A stretch of DNA of 15,661 nt, from assembly GCA_002683515.1 (NCBI GenBank), contig NYTN01000036.1:1-15661 (forward strand), in the 5' to 3' direction. The DNA is from Rhodobiaceae bacterium (lineage in GTDB: Bacteria; Pseudomonadota; Alphaproteobacteria; RS24). Below, piece by piece: positions 1 through 6,149 of the stretch (position 1 is the first letter of the stretch; every line of letters begins with the position of its first letter). The notes under the pieces are model-generated. The model ran no database searches. It saw only the letters and a list, made by a program, of their open reading frames with translations, and was not told the origin of the DNA. The translations under genes and the position numbers were made by a program.

Positions 1-444
1 GTCGTAGTTAAGCCCATAGCCATTATCTTCGGTGTTCTTGGTATTATCGGCACTTTCGCTATTTTTCTTTTCAGTGACGAGTTTTCGCAAAACAGCATTT
101 ATAAGCCCGCGATAGGGAGCTTCGCCCCGTCCACAGGCATTAACGGTTTCAGCCACGGCGGCATGGTCGGGAATATCCATCAATAAAATTTGAACGACCC
201 CAATATGCAGCAAGGCGCGCGCCAGATGGGGACGCCTAGGAATGTTGCGTTTAATATATTTTGCTAAGATGGCGGTAATGTCGCCGCGTCGCCGTAGGGC
301 AAACATGACCATAGCTTTGGCGAGCCGACGGTCGGGTTGGGACAAATCTGACAGCCGGTCAATGGCTTCATCCATAGTTTTCCCACGTTCAATTGCCGCC
401 AGCATAGCTGCGGCGGCGCGACGGCAATTCGGTTTTTTTGTCAT
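1..444 (-). CDS. rsmB: 16S rRNA (cytosine-C5) methyltransferase RsmB, N-terminal part, cut by window edge
   Basis: Reading the minus strand from the ATG at 444 gives an open frame of 148 codons that runs off the left edge without a stop. The visible protein is an all-helical NusB/RsmB-type domain. It has an early Arg/Ala-rich helix, then LLHIGVVQILLMDIPDHAAV and AETVNACGR, and ends with YRGLINAVLRKL, the signature order of the RNA-binding N-terminal domain of RsmB/Fmu methyltransferases. NusB itself would end near here. The following Lys/Asn/Glu-rich stretch, and the location next to a DUF1674 gene, favour RsmB with its SAM-binding catalytic domain outside the window. RsmB methylates a cytosine of 16S rRNA. 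A purine-rich GGTGAGAGA precedes the ATG. It is divergent from the SdhAF4-like gene across only 51 bp. NusB is a less likely alternative. Confidence 0.8.
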   Translation of the reverse strand, partial: MTKKPNCRRAAAAMLAAIERGKTMDEAIDRLSDLSQPDRRLAKAMVMFALRRRGDITAILAKYIKRNIPRRPHLARALLHIGVVQILLMDIPDHAAVAETVNACGRGEAPYRGLINAVLRKLVTEKKNSESADNTKNTEDNGYGLNYD

Positions 445-460
445 TCTCTCACCAATCTCC

Positions 461-491
461 TTGGCATATTGCCCTTATGATACCATATACA
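461..491 (+). promoter_or_regulatory. Candidate promoter for the SdhAF4/DUF1674 gene, implying a leaderless mRNA
   Basis: TTGGCA at 461-466 and CATATA at 484-489 are separated by 17 bp and could be -35 and -10 boxes. Transcription would then begin at or within a few bases of the ATG at 496. No Shine-Dalgarno-like sequence precedes that ATG, and an in-frame TGA upstream rules out an earlier start. This is inference from spacing only. Confidence 0.3.
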
Positions 492-495
492 CTCT

Positions 496-684
496 ATGAC
501 AACCGAAACTGAAAATTCGAAAACGCGCCGCCGTGATGCTGCTAAGCGCGCGCTCGAGGAAGCCTCACGCCGTCGGCAGGATGATGTACAAGCACAACTC
601 CCACCGGAAAAAGGTGGTCAGGAAGGTCCCGAGCCCACACGATATGGGGATTGGGAGAAGAAAGGCATTGTCACAGACTTTTAA
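496..684 (+). CDS. DUF1674 / SdhAF4-like succinate dehydrogenase assembly factor
   Basis: A 62-aa soluble protein with a strongly charged Arg/Glu/Lys helix (residues 8-30) ending in the family hallmark PEPTRYGDWEKKGIVTDF. The C-terminal PTRYGDWE..G...DF block defines DUF1674, whose mitochondrial member SdhAF4 binds flavinylated SdhA and protects it during assembly of succinate dehydrogenase (complex II). The length matches bacterial members. The gene is divergent from rsmB and convergent with acs, 27 bp from its end. No ribosome-binding site is visible before the ATG, and a putative -10 box lies just upstream, so translation may start on a leaderless transcript. The family assignment is secure. 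The exact role in this organism is inferred from the eukaryotic homologue. Confidence 0.88.
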   Translation: MTTETENSKTRRRDAAKRALEEASRRRQDDVQAQLPPEKGGQEGPEPTRYGDWEKKGIVTDF

Positions 685-711
685 TTCCAAGATCCTTAAT
701 CTGGTTAATGC

Positions 712-2649
712 TTATTTATTTTGGCGATTTTCGATTAAATCTTCCACCACGCTCGAATCTGCGAGTGTTGATGTATCTCCAAGATTAGAAAAATCATCTT
801 CCGCAATTTTTCTTAAAATTCGCCTCATGATTTTGCCCGACCGCGTTTTCGGTAAGCCTGGAGAAAATTGAAGCAGGTCAGGCGCAGCAACTGGCCCGAT
901 TTCCTTGCGCACCCATTGCACAAGAGTTTTTTTCAAATCATCATCCCCTCCAAGACCGGCATTTAGAGTGATGTAGCAATATATGCCTTGGCCTTTAATT
1001 TCATGCGGATACCCTACGACCGCTGCCTCAGCAACATCCGGGTGCGCGACCAATGCGCTTTCAATTTCTGCCGTTCCGAGCCTATGGCCGGATACATTCA
1101 GAACATCATCCACGCGGCCTGTAATCCAGTAATAGCCATCCTCGTCGCGGCGGCAACCATCTCCGGTAAAATATGTGCCAGGATATTGCACGAAATATGT
1201 GTCAATGAAGCGTTGATGATCGCCGTAAACGGTACGCATTTGTCCTGGCCAGCTATCTTCAAGGCATAGGTTACCTGATGTTGCGCCATCTAAAACTTTG
1301 CCGTCGGCATCCATTAGGACAGGTTTAATTCCAAAAAATGGTCGCGTGGCTGAACCAGGTTTTAGTGCTGTTGCGCCCGGAAGTGGGGTAATTAATGCGC
1401 CCCCGGTTTCTGTCTGCCACCATGTATCTACAATCGGGCATCGCCTATCACCAACGACATTATAATACCAAAGCCACGCTTCAGGATTAATCGGCTCCCC
1501 GACTGATCCTAGGAGTCTAATACTTTTTCGACTAGCTGATTTAACAGGGGCATCACCCTCACGCATTAAGGCGCGTAAAGCAGTTGGCGCGGTGTAGAAA
1601 ATATTAACCTTATGCTTGTCACAAGCCTGCCAGAAACGGGAACTGTCAGGGTAATTTGGAACTCCCTCAAACATGATTGTTGTGGCCCTGTTAGATAGAG
1701 GGCCGTAGACTATATAAGTATGCCCTGTTACCCAGCCGACATCCGCCGAGCACCAATAAACCTCACCGGGTTTATAATCAAAAACATATTCATGCGTCAT
1801 GGAGGCGTAAACCATATACCCGCCCGTAGTGTGCAGCACCCCTTTTGGTTTGCCCGTAGAGCCGGATGTATAAAGAATAAAAAGAGGGTCTTCAGCAGAC
1901 ATTTCTTCAGCTGGACAATTGGATGGTACTTTTAGCTTTTCCTCGTGATACCAGACATCACGACCTTCGGTCATTGTGATATCGCCGCCCGTGCGTTGGA
2001 CCACAATTACTGCTGACACGTCCGGACATTTCGCCAGTGCCTCATCGGTGTTTGTTTTAAGTGGGATTTTTTTACCGCCTCTTACGCCCTCATCTGCAGT
2101 AATCACGCAAGTGCTTTCGCAATCGAGAATCCGCCCGGCCAATGCCTCGGGAGAGAAGCCTCCAAAAACAACTGAATGCACCGCGCCGATACGCGCACAG
2201 GCCAGCATAGCATAAGCCGCTTCAGGTATCATGGGCATGTAAATTGTGACTCTGTCACCTTTCTGCACGCCATGGGCTTTGAGTGTATTGGCAAATAGAC
2301 AAACCTCCTCATGCAATTGACGGTATGTAATATTTGCAGATTGGTCAGGTTCATCCCCTTCCCATATGATTGCGATTTGATCGCCATGGTCGTCAAGATG
2401 TCGGTCCACACAGTTCCAGCACGCATTCAGAGTGCCGTCCTCATACCATTTGATAGACACATCTTCTTTGCTGTAATGCGTGTTCTTGATTTTTGTGTAG
2501 GGTTTAATCCAGTCTATGCGCATGCCGTGCTTATCCCAGAAACCTTCTGGGTCTGAAATGCTTTCAGCATACATAGCCTGATAGGTCTCATTGTCGATGA
2601 GTGCTTGCGTTGCTGTGGCCTCCGTGACCGGAAAAATCTTCTCGTCCAT
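712..2649 (-). CDS. acs: Acetyl-CoA synthetase (AMP-forming)
   Basis: The 645-aa protein has the usual Acs length. It activates acetate with ATP to acetyl-AMP and then forms acetyl-CoA, so it serves acetate scavenging in the cytoplasm. Visible landmarks are the adenylate-forming P-loop TSGSTGKPKG (about 261-270), VDTWWQTETGG with the Trp near residue 411 that limits the acyl pocket to acetate, YFTGDGCRRDEDGYYWITGR (about 493-512), the hinge/CoA region VDDVLNVSGHRLGTAEIES, and the C-terminal PKTRSGKIMRRILRKIA. In that last block the catalytic Lys (about 606) is the conserved site of regulatory acetylation in this family. A GGGGG run lies a few bases before the ATG. It is the last gene of the minus-strand series, 68 bp after the Rieske gene, so co-transcription is possible. 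All catalytic motifs are intact. Confidence 0.97.
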   Translation of the reverse strand: MDEKIFPVTEATATQALIDNETYQAMYAESISDPEGFWDKHGMRIDWIKPYTKIKNTHYSKEDVSIKWYEDGTLNACWNCVDRHLDDHGDQIAIIWEGDEPDQSANITYRQLHEEVCLFANTLKAHGVQKGDRVTIYMPMIPEAAYAMLACARIGAVHSVVFGGFSPEALAGRILDCESTCVITADEGVRGGKKIPLKTNTDEALAKCPDVSAVIVVQRTGGDITMTEGRDVWYHEEKLKVPSNCPAEEMSAEDPLFILYTSGSTGKPKGVLHTTGGYMVYASMTHEYVFDYKPGEVYWCSADVGWVTGHTYIVYGPLSNRATTIMFEGVPNYPDSSRFWQACDKHKVNIFYTAPTALRALMREGDAPVKSASRKSIRLLGSVGEPINPEAWLWYYNVVGDRRCPIVDTWWQTETGGALITPLPGATALKPGSATRPFFGIKPVLMDADGKVLDGATSGNLCLEDSWPGQMRTVYGDHQRFIDTYFVQYPGTYFTGDGCRRDEDGYYWITGRVDDVLNVSGHRLGTAEIESALVAHPDVAEAAVVGYPHEIKGQGIYCYITLNAGLGGDDDLKKTLVQWVRKEIGPVAAPDLLQFSPGLPKTRSGKIMRRILRKIAEDDFSNLGDTSTLADSSVVEDLIENRQNK

Positions 2650-2717
2650 TAAACCCCCAAAATTTTATAATACCCTGTTAGATCGCCCAAGGGATAAACC
2701 CCTTTGTAAAGCCTACT

Positions 2718-3107
2718 TCAGCCCAGCATTAGCCATCCGTCAAGCGTTGTCGTTTTGTATTCTGTCAAACTTTTCCCCGGGCAGGGGCCCGCAATACACG
2801 TGCCACTATGGTCAAATGTTGCGGCATGTGCTGAGCATATCAGGTGCTTTTTATCTACTGTTAAAAATCGATTAGGAAATGTTTCAAGTGGTAAGCCAAT
2901 ATGCGGGCATGCATTTTTAAAAACCCGAATTTCATTCCCCTGATGCCAGATAATTAAATTCAGTCGTTTGCCTTCTTTACCACTAAATTTGGTGGCGACA
3001 TCATCAAGCTCAATTTCGACGCCCTTAGTTTCTCCTGCTGTTAAATCGTCAAGCGCGATGAGGGGGATAGGGTTGCCAGTTATATTTGTTGAGTCTTTAG
3101 AGGGCAT
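2718..3107 (-). CDS. Rieske-type [2Fe-2S] ferredoxin-like protein
   Basis: A 129-aa protein with the two Rieske cluster-binding motifs, CPHIGLPLE (Cys67, His69) and CSAHAATFD (Cys91, His94), followed by G-x-C-x-x-GPC-x-G-x-x-L. It should bind one [2Fe-2S] cluster through two Cys and two His and carry electrons. No signal peptide or membrane segment is visible, so it is probably a soluble cytoplasmic electron carrier or a small oxygenase-type ferredoxin. Its partner is unknown. The ATG at 3107 shares one base with the EVE gene's stop codon (TGATG), which suggests translational coupling. An in-frame TTG one codon earlier is a less likely start. Two further Cys (104, 109) lie near the usual Rieske loop. 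Confidence 0.88.
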   Translation of the reverse strand: MPSKDSTNITGNPIPLIALDDLTAGETKGVEIELDDVATKFSGKEGKRLNLIIWHQGNEIRVFKNACPHIGLPLETFPNRFLTVDKKHLICSAHAATFDHSGTCIAGPCPGKSLTEYKTTTLDGWLMLG

Positions 3108-3550
3108 CAAAAAGCGTTTTGTGTTTTCCCGCTGGAATCAAGACCTGCCATTTTGCAAACGAATTTCCATTCTGCAGCCTCAACAGGTTGGACGGAAAGA
3201 CGAGAATTATTGACAAGCACCATATCGGCAAGTTTTTTCTCAGCTTTGATATCGGCCAGAGTCACAAATTTTTCAGCTGATTGTAGCGCGACAATGTCCA
3301 CCATACCAAAGCGACCAGTTTCATCAGTATGGTCTGGATAATGTTCTTTAATCACCTCGACGATTCCCATAATACGTTTTTCATTCACAGAGTGATAAAA
3401 AAACCCCATATCTCCGAGCTTCATATTCTTCATTTGCTTATTGGCGAGGAAGTTACGAACGCCGTCCCAATGCTCGCCTTTTTTGCCGCGCGCGCATTGA
3501 TTACCCCAACTCCAATTGCCCGGTTCAGATTTAAAAAGCCAGTAAGCCAT
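3107..3550 (-). CDS. EVE domain-containing protein
   Basis: A 147-aa single-domain EVE protein. It opens with MAYWLFKSEP, continues with WDGVRNFLANKQMKNMKLGD and GFFYHSV, then IMGIVEVIKEHYPD, and ends with LVNNSRLSVQPV and W-K-F-V-C-KMAGLD. These match the PUA-like EVE fold, which recognises modified bases in nucleic acids. The in vivo ligand of this subfamily is not established. I chose ATG 3550 because AGAGGAG lies six bases upstream and MAYWLFKSEP is the family's usual start. The open frame extends to 3619, but that would overlap the preceding gene. The gene lies 32 bp after the YciI-like gene and overlaps the Rieske gene start by one base, a common arrangement downstream of gpsA in alphaproteobacteria. 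Confidence 0.93.
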   Translation of the reverse strand: MAYWLFKSEPGNWSWGNQCARGKKGEHWDGVRNFLANKQMKNMKLGDMGFFYHSVNEKRIMGIVEVIKEHYPDHTDETGRFGMVDIVALQSAEKFVTLADIKAEKKLADMVLVNNSRLSVQPVEAAEWKFVCKMAGLDSSGKTQNAF

Positions 3551-3582
3551 AGACATCTCCTCTGTAACTGAACTGGAGTTTA

Positions 3583-3891
3583 TCAGGCTTTTGGTAAGCT
3601 TCCAAATGAGTGACTCCAAGGATGGATTTCGACACTGTCAAAAAGGCCTGCAATCGCGTAAGGGTCGGAGGCCGCCCAGTTTTCTGCGGCTTCCCTGTCT
3701 TTTGCTTCAATAACAAGCATGCTACCAATGGGGGTTGGTGAGGCTTCGTTTGCTTTATCATCTTCAGACATAAATGGGCCGGCGAAAAAAACATTGCCAG
3801 CATTTTTTAGATAAGTTAGATGCGCTTCACGTATAGACGCCCTTAATCTTAGCTGGTCAGGTTTGTCCCAGCAGATAAAACAAAATTTCAA
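3583..3891 (-). CDS. YciI-like (YCII-related domain) protein
   Basis: A 102-aa small dimeric alpha/beta-barrel protein of the YCII-related family. It has MKFCFICWDKPDQLRLR at the start, REAHLTYLKNAG with a conserved His, a FFAGPF turn, and DPYAIAGLFDSVEIHPW near the end. These His/Asp positions are the presumed active-site residues of the family, whose reaction is mostly unknown. The only available start is TTG at 3891, because an in-frame stop lies just upstream. A strong GAGGAG is placed eight bases before it, which supports this unusual codon. It lies between gpsA (69 bp upstream) and the EVE gene, an order seen often in alphaproteobacteria. Confidence 0.9.
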   Translation of the reverse strand: MKFCFICWDKPDQLRLRASIREAHLTYLKNAGNVFFAGPFMSEDDKANEASPTPIGSMLVIEAKDREAAENWAASDPYAIAGLFDSVEIHPWSHSFGSLPKA

Positions 3892-3960
3892 TTTACCAAC
3901 TCCTCGTTAAGCCGTCCCAAATAATAAAGACAGTGAACTTTATCAGAAAAGAATTGATAA

Positions 3961-4980
3961 TTACATCTCGCTGGTAAAAGGACGTGCGAGGAGTTGCGAA
4001 ATCGCCATATCTACATTTACGTGTCCGGCAACAATCTCAGCAATGGCATTACAAATCGGCAACTCCACCTGATGCTTGGATGCCAGCTCTATAAGTGCAG
4101 ACGCGCTCAAAGCACCCTCACTGACACTGCTGCGCGCGGCCATAATATCTGTAGCATTCGTATTTTGATCGCCCTTTCCAAGAGCGACACCTAATGAATA
4201 ATTTCTTGAATTAGTGCTGGTGCAAGTGAGAATTAAATCTCCTAATCCCGCGAGGCCTCCAAGAGTTTGAGGTTTAGCGCCGAGTTGCACACCCAGCCGA
4301 GTCATTTCGGCATAGCCCCTTGCTGTTAAGGCGGCGCGCGCGCTTTCCCCCATACCGCGCCCGTCAACAATGCCGCATGCAATAGCTAGAATATTTTTTA
4401 CGACCCCCCCAATTTCTGCGCCGATAAGGTCATCACATATATAAAATCGAAAATTAGGATGGCCGATGGTTGCAGAAATTTTCTCTCCCAGTGACATGTC
4501 TTTACAGGCGAGGGTGACGGCTGTCGGCAATCCTTTGGCAACATCGGCGGCAAAGCTCGGGCCGGACAATACGGCAAGTCGGCTTTCAGCAAAATAATCC
4601 GATGCGACCTCGGACATAAATTTCAGAGATTTTTGTTCAAGGCCTTTTGCGCATAACACCAAAACGGCATCAGAGCTAATGTGTTGCTTAAGATTTTGCA
4701 GTATATGCGCCATGTGCTGCGCGGGTGTCACCATAAGGACAAGGTCACAGTCGGAGATTTCATCCATATCCCCCGTCGGTGTTATGTACGAGGAGAGTTT
4801 TATCCCGGGCAAGTAGGGCTTGTTTTCATGCGCCTGACTAATAGATTGAATGACTTCGTCTTCAAACGCCCAGAGTTTGACTGGCTTTTTGTGGCGGGCA
4901 ATCAGTTCAGCAAGTGCTGTTCCCCAAGCACCAGCCCCTACAACTCCTGGTTTTTTAAATTCAGAGCCTTGATCAATCAT
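3961..4980 (-). CDS. gpsA: Glycerol-3-phosphate dehydrogenase [NAD(P)+]
   Basis: A 339-aa protein with the GpsA layout. The Rossmann motif GAGAWGTALA is at residues 15-24, LVLMVTPAQHM lies in the nucleotide-binding domain, and CAKGLE carries a substrate-contacting Lys near 112. LSGPSFAADVAKGLPTAV follows, then EIGGVVKNILAIACGI with the catalytic Lys near 195, and GGLAGLGDLILTCTSTNSRN. The enzyme reduces dihydroxyacetone phosphate to sn-glycerol-3-phosphate, the backbone of membrane phospholipids. The ATG at 4980 has GAGAG a few bases upstream. It is the first gene of the minus-strand series and is divergent from the TetR gene across 100 bp of A+T-rich DNA. In many relatives tsaD lies directly upstream of gpsA. 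Here about 1.2 kb with a TetR gene and a small transcript separates them. Confidence 0.96.
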   Translation of the reverse strand: MIDQGSEFKKPGVVGAGAWGTALAELIARHKKPVKLWAFEDEVIQSISQAHENKPYLPGIKLSSYITPTGDMDEISDCDLVLMVTPAQHMAHILQNLKQHISSDAVLVLCAKGLEQKSLKFMSEVASDYFAESRLAVLSGPSFAADVAKGLPTAVTLACKDMSLGEKISATIGHPNFRFYICDDLIGAEIGGVVKNILAIACGIVDGRGMGESARAALTARGYAEMTRLGVQLGAKPQTLGGLAGLGDLILTCTSTNSRNYSLGVALGKGDQNTNATDIMAARSSVSEGALSASALIELASKHQVELPICNAIAEIVAGHVNVDMAISQLLARPFTSEM

Positions 4981-5005
4981 TTTACTCTCGCTTGGCAGTT
5001 TTTTG

Positions 5006-5047
5006 AATAATTTATTTTCTGATTCATATGCTGATAAATAATTTATT
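5006..5047. promoter_or_regulatory. Paired near-palindromic repeat, candidate TetR operator
   Basis: AATAATTTATT occurs exactly at 5006-5016 and again at 5037-5047. Each copy is a 5-bp inverted repeat around one central base. The 31-bp spacing is about three helical turns, so dimers could bind on one DNA face. The pair lies in the 100-bp gap between gpsA and the TetR gene, where an autoregulatory operator would be expected. The region is very A+T-rich, so chance recurrence is possible. Confidence 0.3.
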
Positions 5048-5080
5048 GATTATTCATTATTTTGCACATAGAAGTATACT

Positions 5081-5716
5081 ATGAGCGATTTGGACATGAA
5101 TACCAGAACGCAGATCATTCTGGCAGCTAAAGAACGATTTAGTCACTATGGTTATCCTAAGACCACAATGGCCGAAGTTGCCGCGGACTGCAATATGTCT
5201 CCGGGAAATCTTTACCGCTTTTTCAAGGGTAAACTTGATATAGCAACAGAGATTGCCCGTGAAGAGTCAATTATGACAGTTGATCGCCTGCGGCATCTGA
5301 TTGATTGCCCTGTCCGCTCTGCCGGTGAGCGGCTTGAAGAAGTTATGTTTTCTGGTCTAAGAGAAAGTTTTCATAAACTTGAGAATAAGCCTAAAGCCGT
5401 AGAACTAGCACAGATTGTATCCACGCAAAGACCCCGCTTTTTTCTTGAGAGCCTGCGCCGGGAACGCCGAGTGATAGCTATTGTTCTGGATTATGGTCGT
5501 AAAACCGGTGAATTTGTTTTCGAAGATGTCTCAAGAACTGCTGCAACTCTTCAGGCAGCAACAATGAAATATCACTATCCGCAGCTTTTTACGCACCAAA
5601 CGCTTCAAGAACTAGAGGCAGAACTATCTGCAATGCTTAAGCTTTTCTTCGCAGGGTTGATTTATAGTGACTATGAAGAGACAGACGAAATAAAAGAAAA
5701 AACGCTATCTTTCTAA
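5081..5716 (+). CDS. TetR/AcrR-family transcriptional regulator
   Basis: A 211-aa protein. Its N-terminal 60 residues form a TetR helix-turn-helix domain: TRTQIILAAKERFSHYGY, then TTMAEVAADCNMSPGNLYRFF as the DNA-recognition helices, and KGKLDIATEIAREE. The C-terminal 140 residues are helical, as expected for ligand binding and dimerisation, but show no recognisable ligand motif. TATACT lies directly against the ATG (5075-5080). If this is the true -10 box, translation could instead begin at the in-frame ATG at 5096. The only good candidates for control are the gene itself, divergent gpsA, and the small membrane-protein/RNA unit just downstream. The inducer is unknown. Confidence 0.92.
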   Translation: MSDLDMNTRTQIILAAKERFSHYGYPKTTMAEVAADCNMSPGNLYRFFKGKLDIATEIAREESIMTVDRLRHLIDCPVRSAGERLEEVMFSGLRESFHKLENKPKAVELAQIVSTQRPRFFLESLRRERRVIAIVLDYGRKTGEFVFEDVSRTAATLQAATMKYHYPQLFTHQTLQELEAELSAMLKLFFAGLIYSDYEETDEIKEKTLSF

Positions 5717-5926
5717 AATATTTGTCATAATATCAGCATATTTTATGTTGCTTTTCGTTAAAAATTAAATTTATAAAAAAATAAATATAATAAAATCAAT
5801 TATTTAATATATAATTGTGTTTTCTCACTAAATTATGAATAAAAATCAAAATATTTATTGTTTTTTATTTTAGATGTCCTATATATTCATTATCGAGACC
5901 ATAAATTGCTTTGAAAGGATATGATG
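5717..5926 (+). promoter_or_regulatory. Extremely A+T-rich spacer with candidate promoter for the small downstream gene
   Basis: This spacer is almost only A and T over roughly 5745-5870. Near its right end TTGTTT (5858-5863) and TATATT (5882-5887) are 18 bp apart and could be -35 and -10 boxes. The A/T tracts upstream of them would suit an UP-element-like role. AAAGGA at 5914-5919 is the ribosome-binding site for the ATG at 5927. A weak inverted repeat, TAAAATAT/ATATTTTA (5714-5721 and 5738-5745), follows the TetR stop but has no terminator character. The promoter call is tentative. Confidence 0.35.
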
Positions 5927-6052
5927 ATGAATAAGCGTTTCTTTAAATCTTTGAAGCAGTTCCTCAATGTACCAACACTGATTGCTGCTTTGGTTGCTTT
6001 GTACGGCTTCGCGGTTCTTACACAGAATACTGCAGGCGGTTATTTACTCTAG
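5927..6052 (+). CDS. 41-aa single-span membrane protein, unrecognised
   Basis: A short gene encoding MNKRFFKSLKQF as a basic amphipathic N-terminus, then VPTLIAALVALYGFAVL as one membrane-spanning helix (about residues 16-32), and TQNTAGGYLL as a polar tail. The positive-inside rule predicts a cytoplasmic N-terminus. Three ATG codons in a row (5921, 5924, 5927) are in frame. The third is chosen because AAAGGA is seven bases before it. The reading frame has ordinary codons despite the A+T-rich surroundings, and it is followed by a set of RNA hairpins and a terminator. All this supports a real gene rather than a chance frame. I do not recognise the family, and it lacks the Arg-rich helix of DUF1127. 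Its function is unknown. Confidence 0.7.
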   Translation: MNKRFFKSLKQFLNVPTLIAALVALYGFAVLTQNTAGGYLL

Positions 6053-6053
6053 A

Positions 6054-6129
6054 TTTGCGAGACCCCCTCCCCTCGCAAGAGCCTGAAAAGGCATAAACGC
6101 TGACGGCCCCTCCCCCGTCAGCGTTTTTT
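6054..6129 (+). ncRNA. Candidate CcsR/cuckoo-like small RNA with two CCCCUCCC-loop hairpins
   Basis: Starting two bases after the stop codon of the 41-aa gene, the RNA can fold into three consecutive hairpins. Hairpin 1 pairs 6054-6061 with 6072-6079 (UUGCGAG/CUCGCAA core) and has loop ACCCCCUCCC. Hairpin 2 is GCCU-GAAA-AGGC (6081-6092). Hairpin 3 pairs 6095-6106 with 6115-6126 (12 bp), has loop CCCCUCCC, and is also the terminator. Both long loops display CCUCC, complementary to the GGAGG Shine-Dalgarno core. Alphaproteobacterial CcsR/cuckoo-type RNAs have stable hairpins with pyrimidine-rich anti-Shine-Dalgarno loops and in Rhodobacter lie downstream of a small-protein gene. The fold and loops are seen directly. 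Existence as a separate RNA is inferred. It could also be only a 3' UTR. Confidence 0.5.
6095..6129 (+). terminator. Rho-independent terminator after the small gene/RNA
   Basis: A perfect 12-bp stem (AAACGCTGACGG paired with CCGTCAGCGTTT) with an 8-base loop ends in a run of six T (6124-6129). It terminates the plus-strand unit. The opposite strand has only three T at the stem base, so it is a poor terminator for tsaD, which ends at 6150. Confidence 0.88.
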
Positions 6130-6149
6130 CTTGGAAAAATCTGCTTTTA

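Noticed and set aside
2672..2710. Promoter or attenuator just before acs
   Set aside because: On the minus strand AAGGG and CCCTT can pair, but the stem is 5 bp with no T-run, and no -35/-10 pair with acceptable spacing is present.
3551..3619. Longer N-terminus for the EVE protein
   Set aside because: It would overlap the YciI-like gene, lacks family similarity, and the internal ATG at 3550 has a strong ribosome-binding site.
5927..6052. DUF1127 small protein, as found beside CcsR RNAs in Rhodobacter
   Set aside because: The sequence has one hydrophobic helix and lacks the Arg-rich amphipathic helix and the D-I-G motif of DUF1127.
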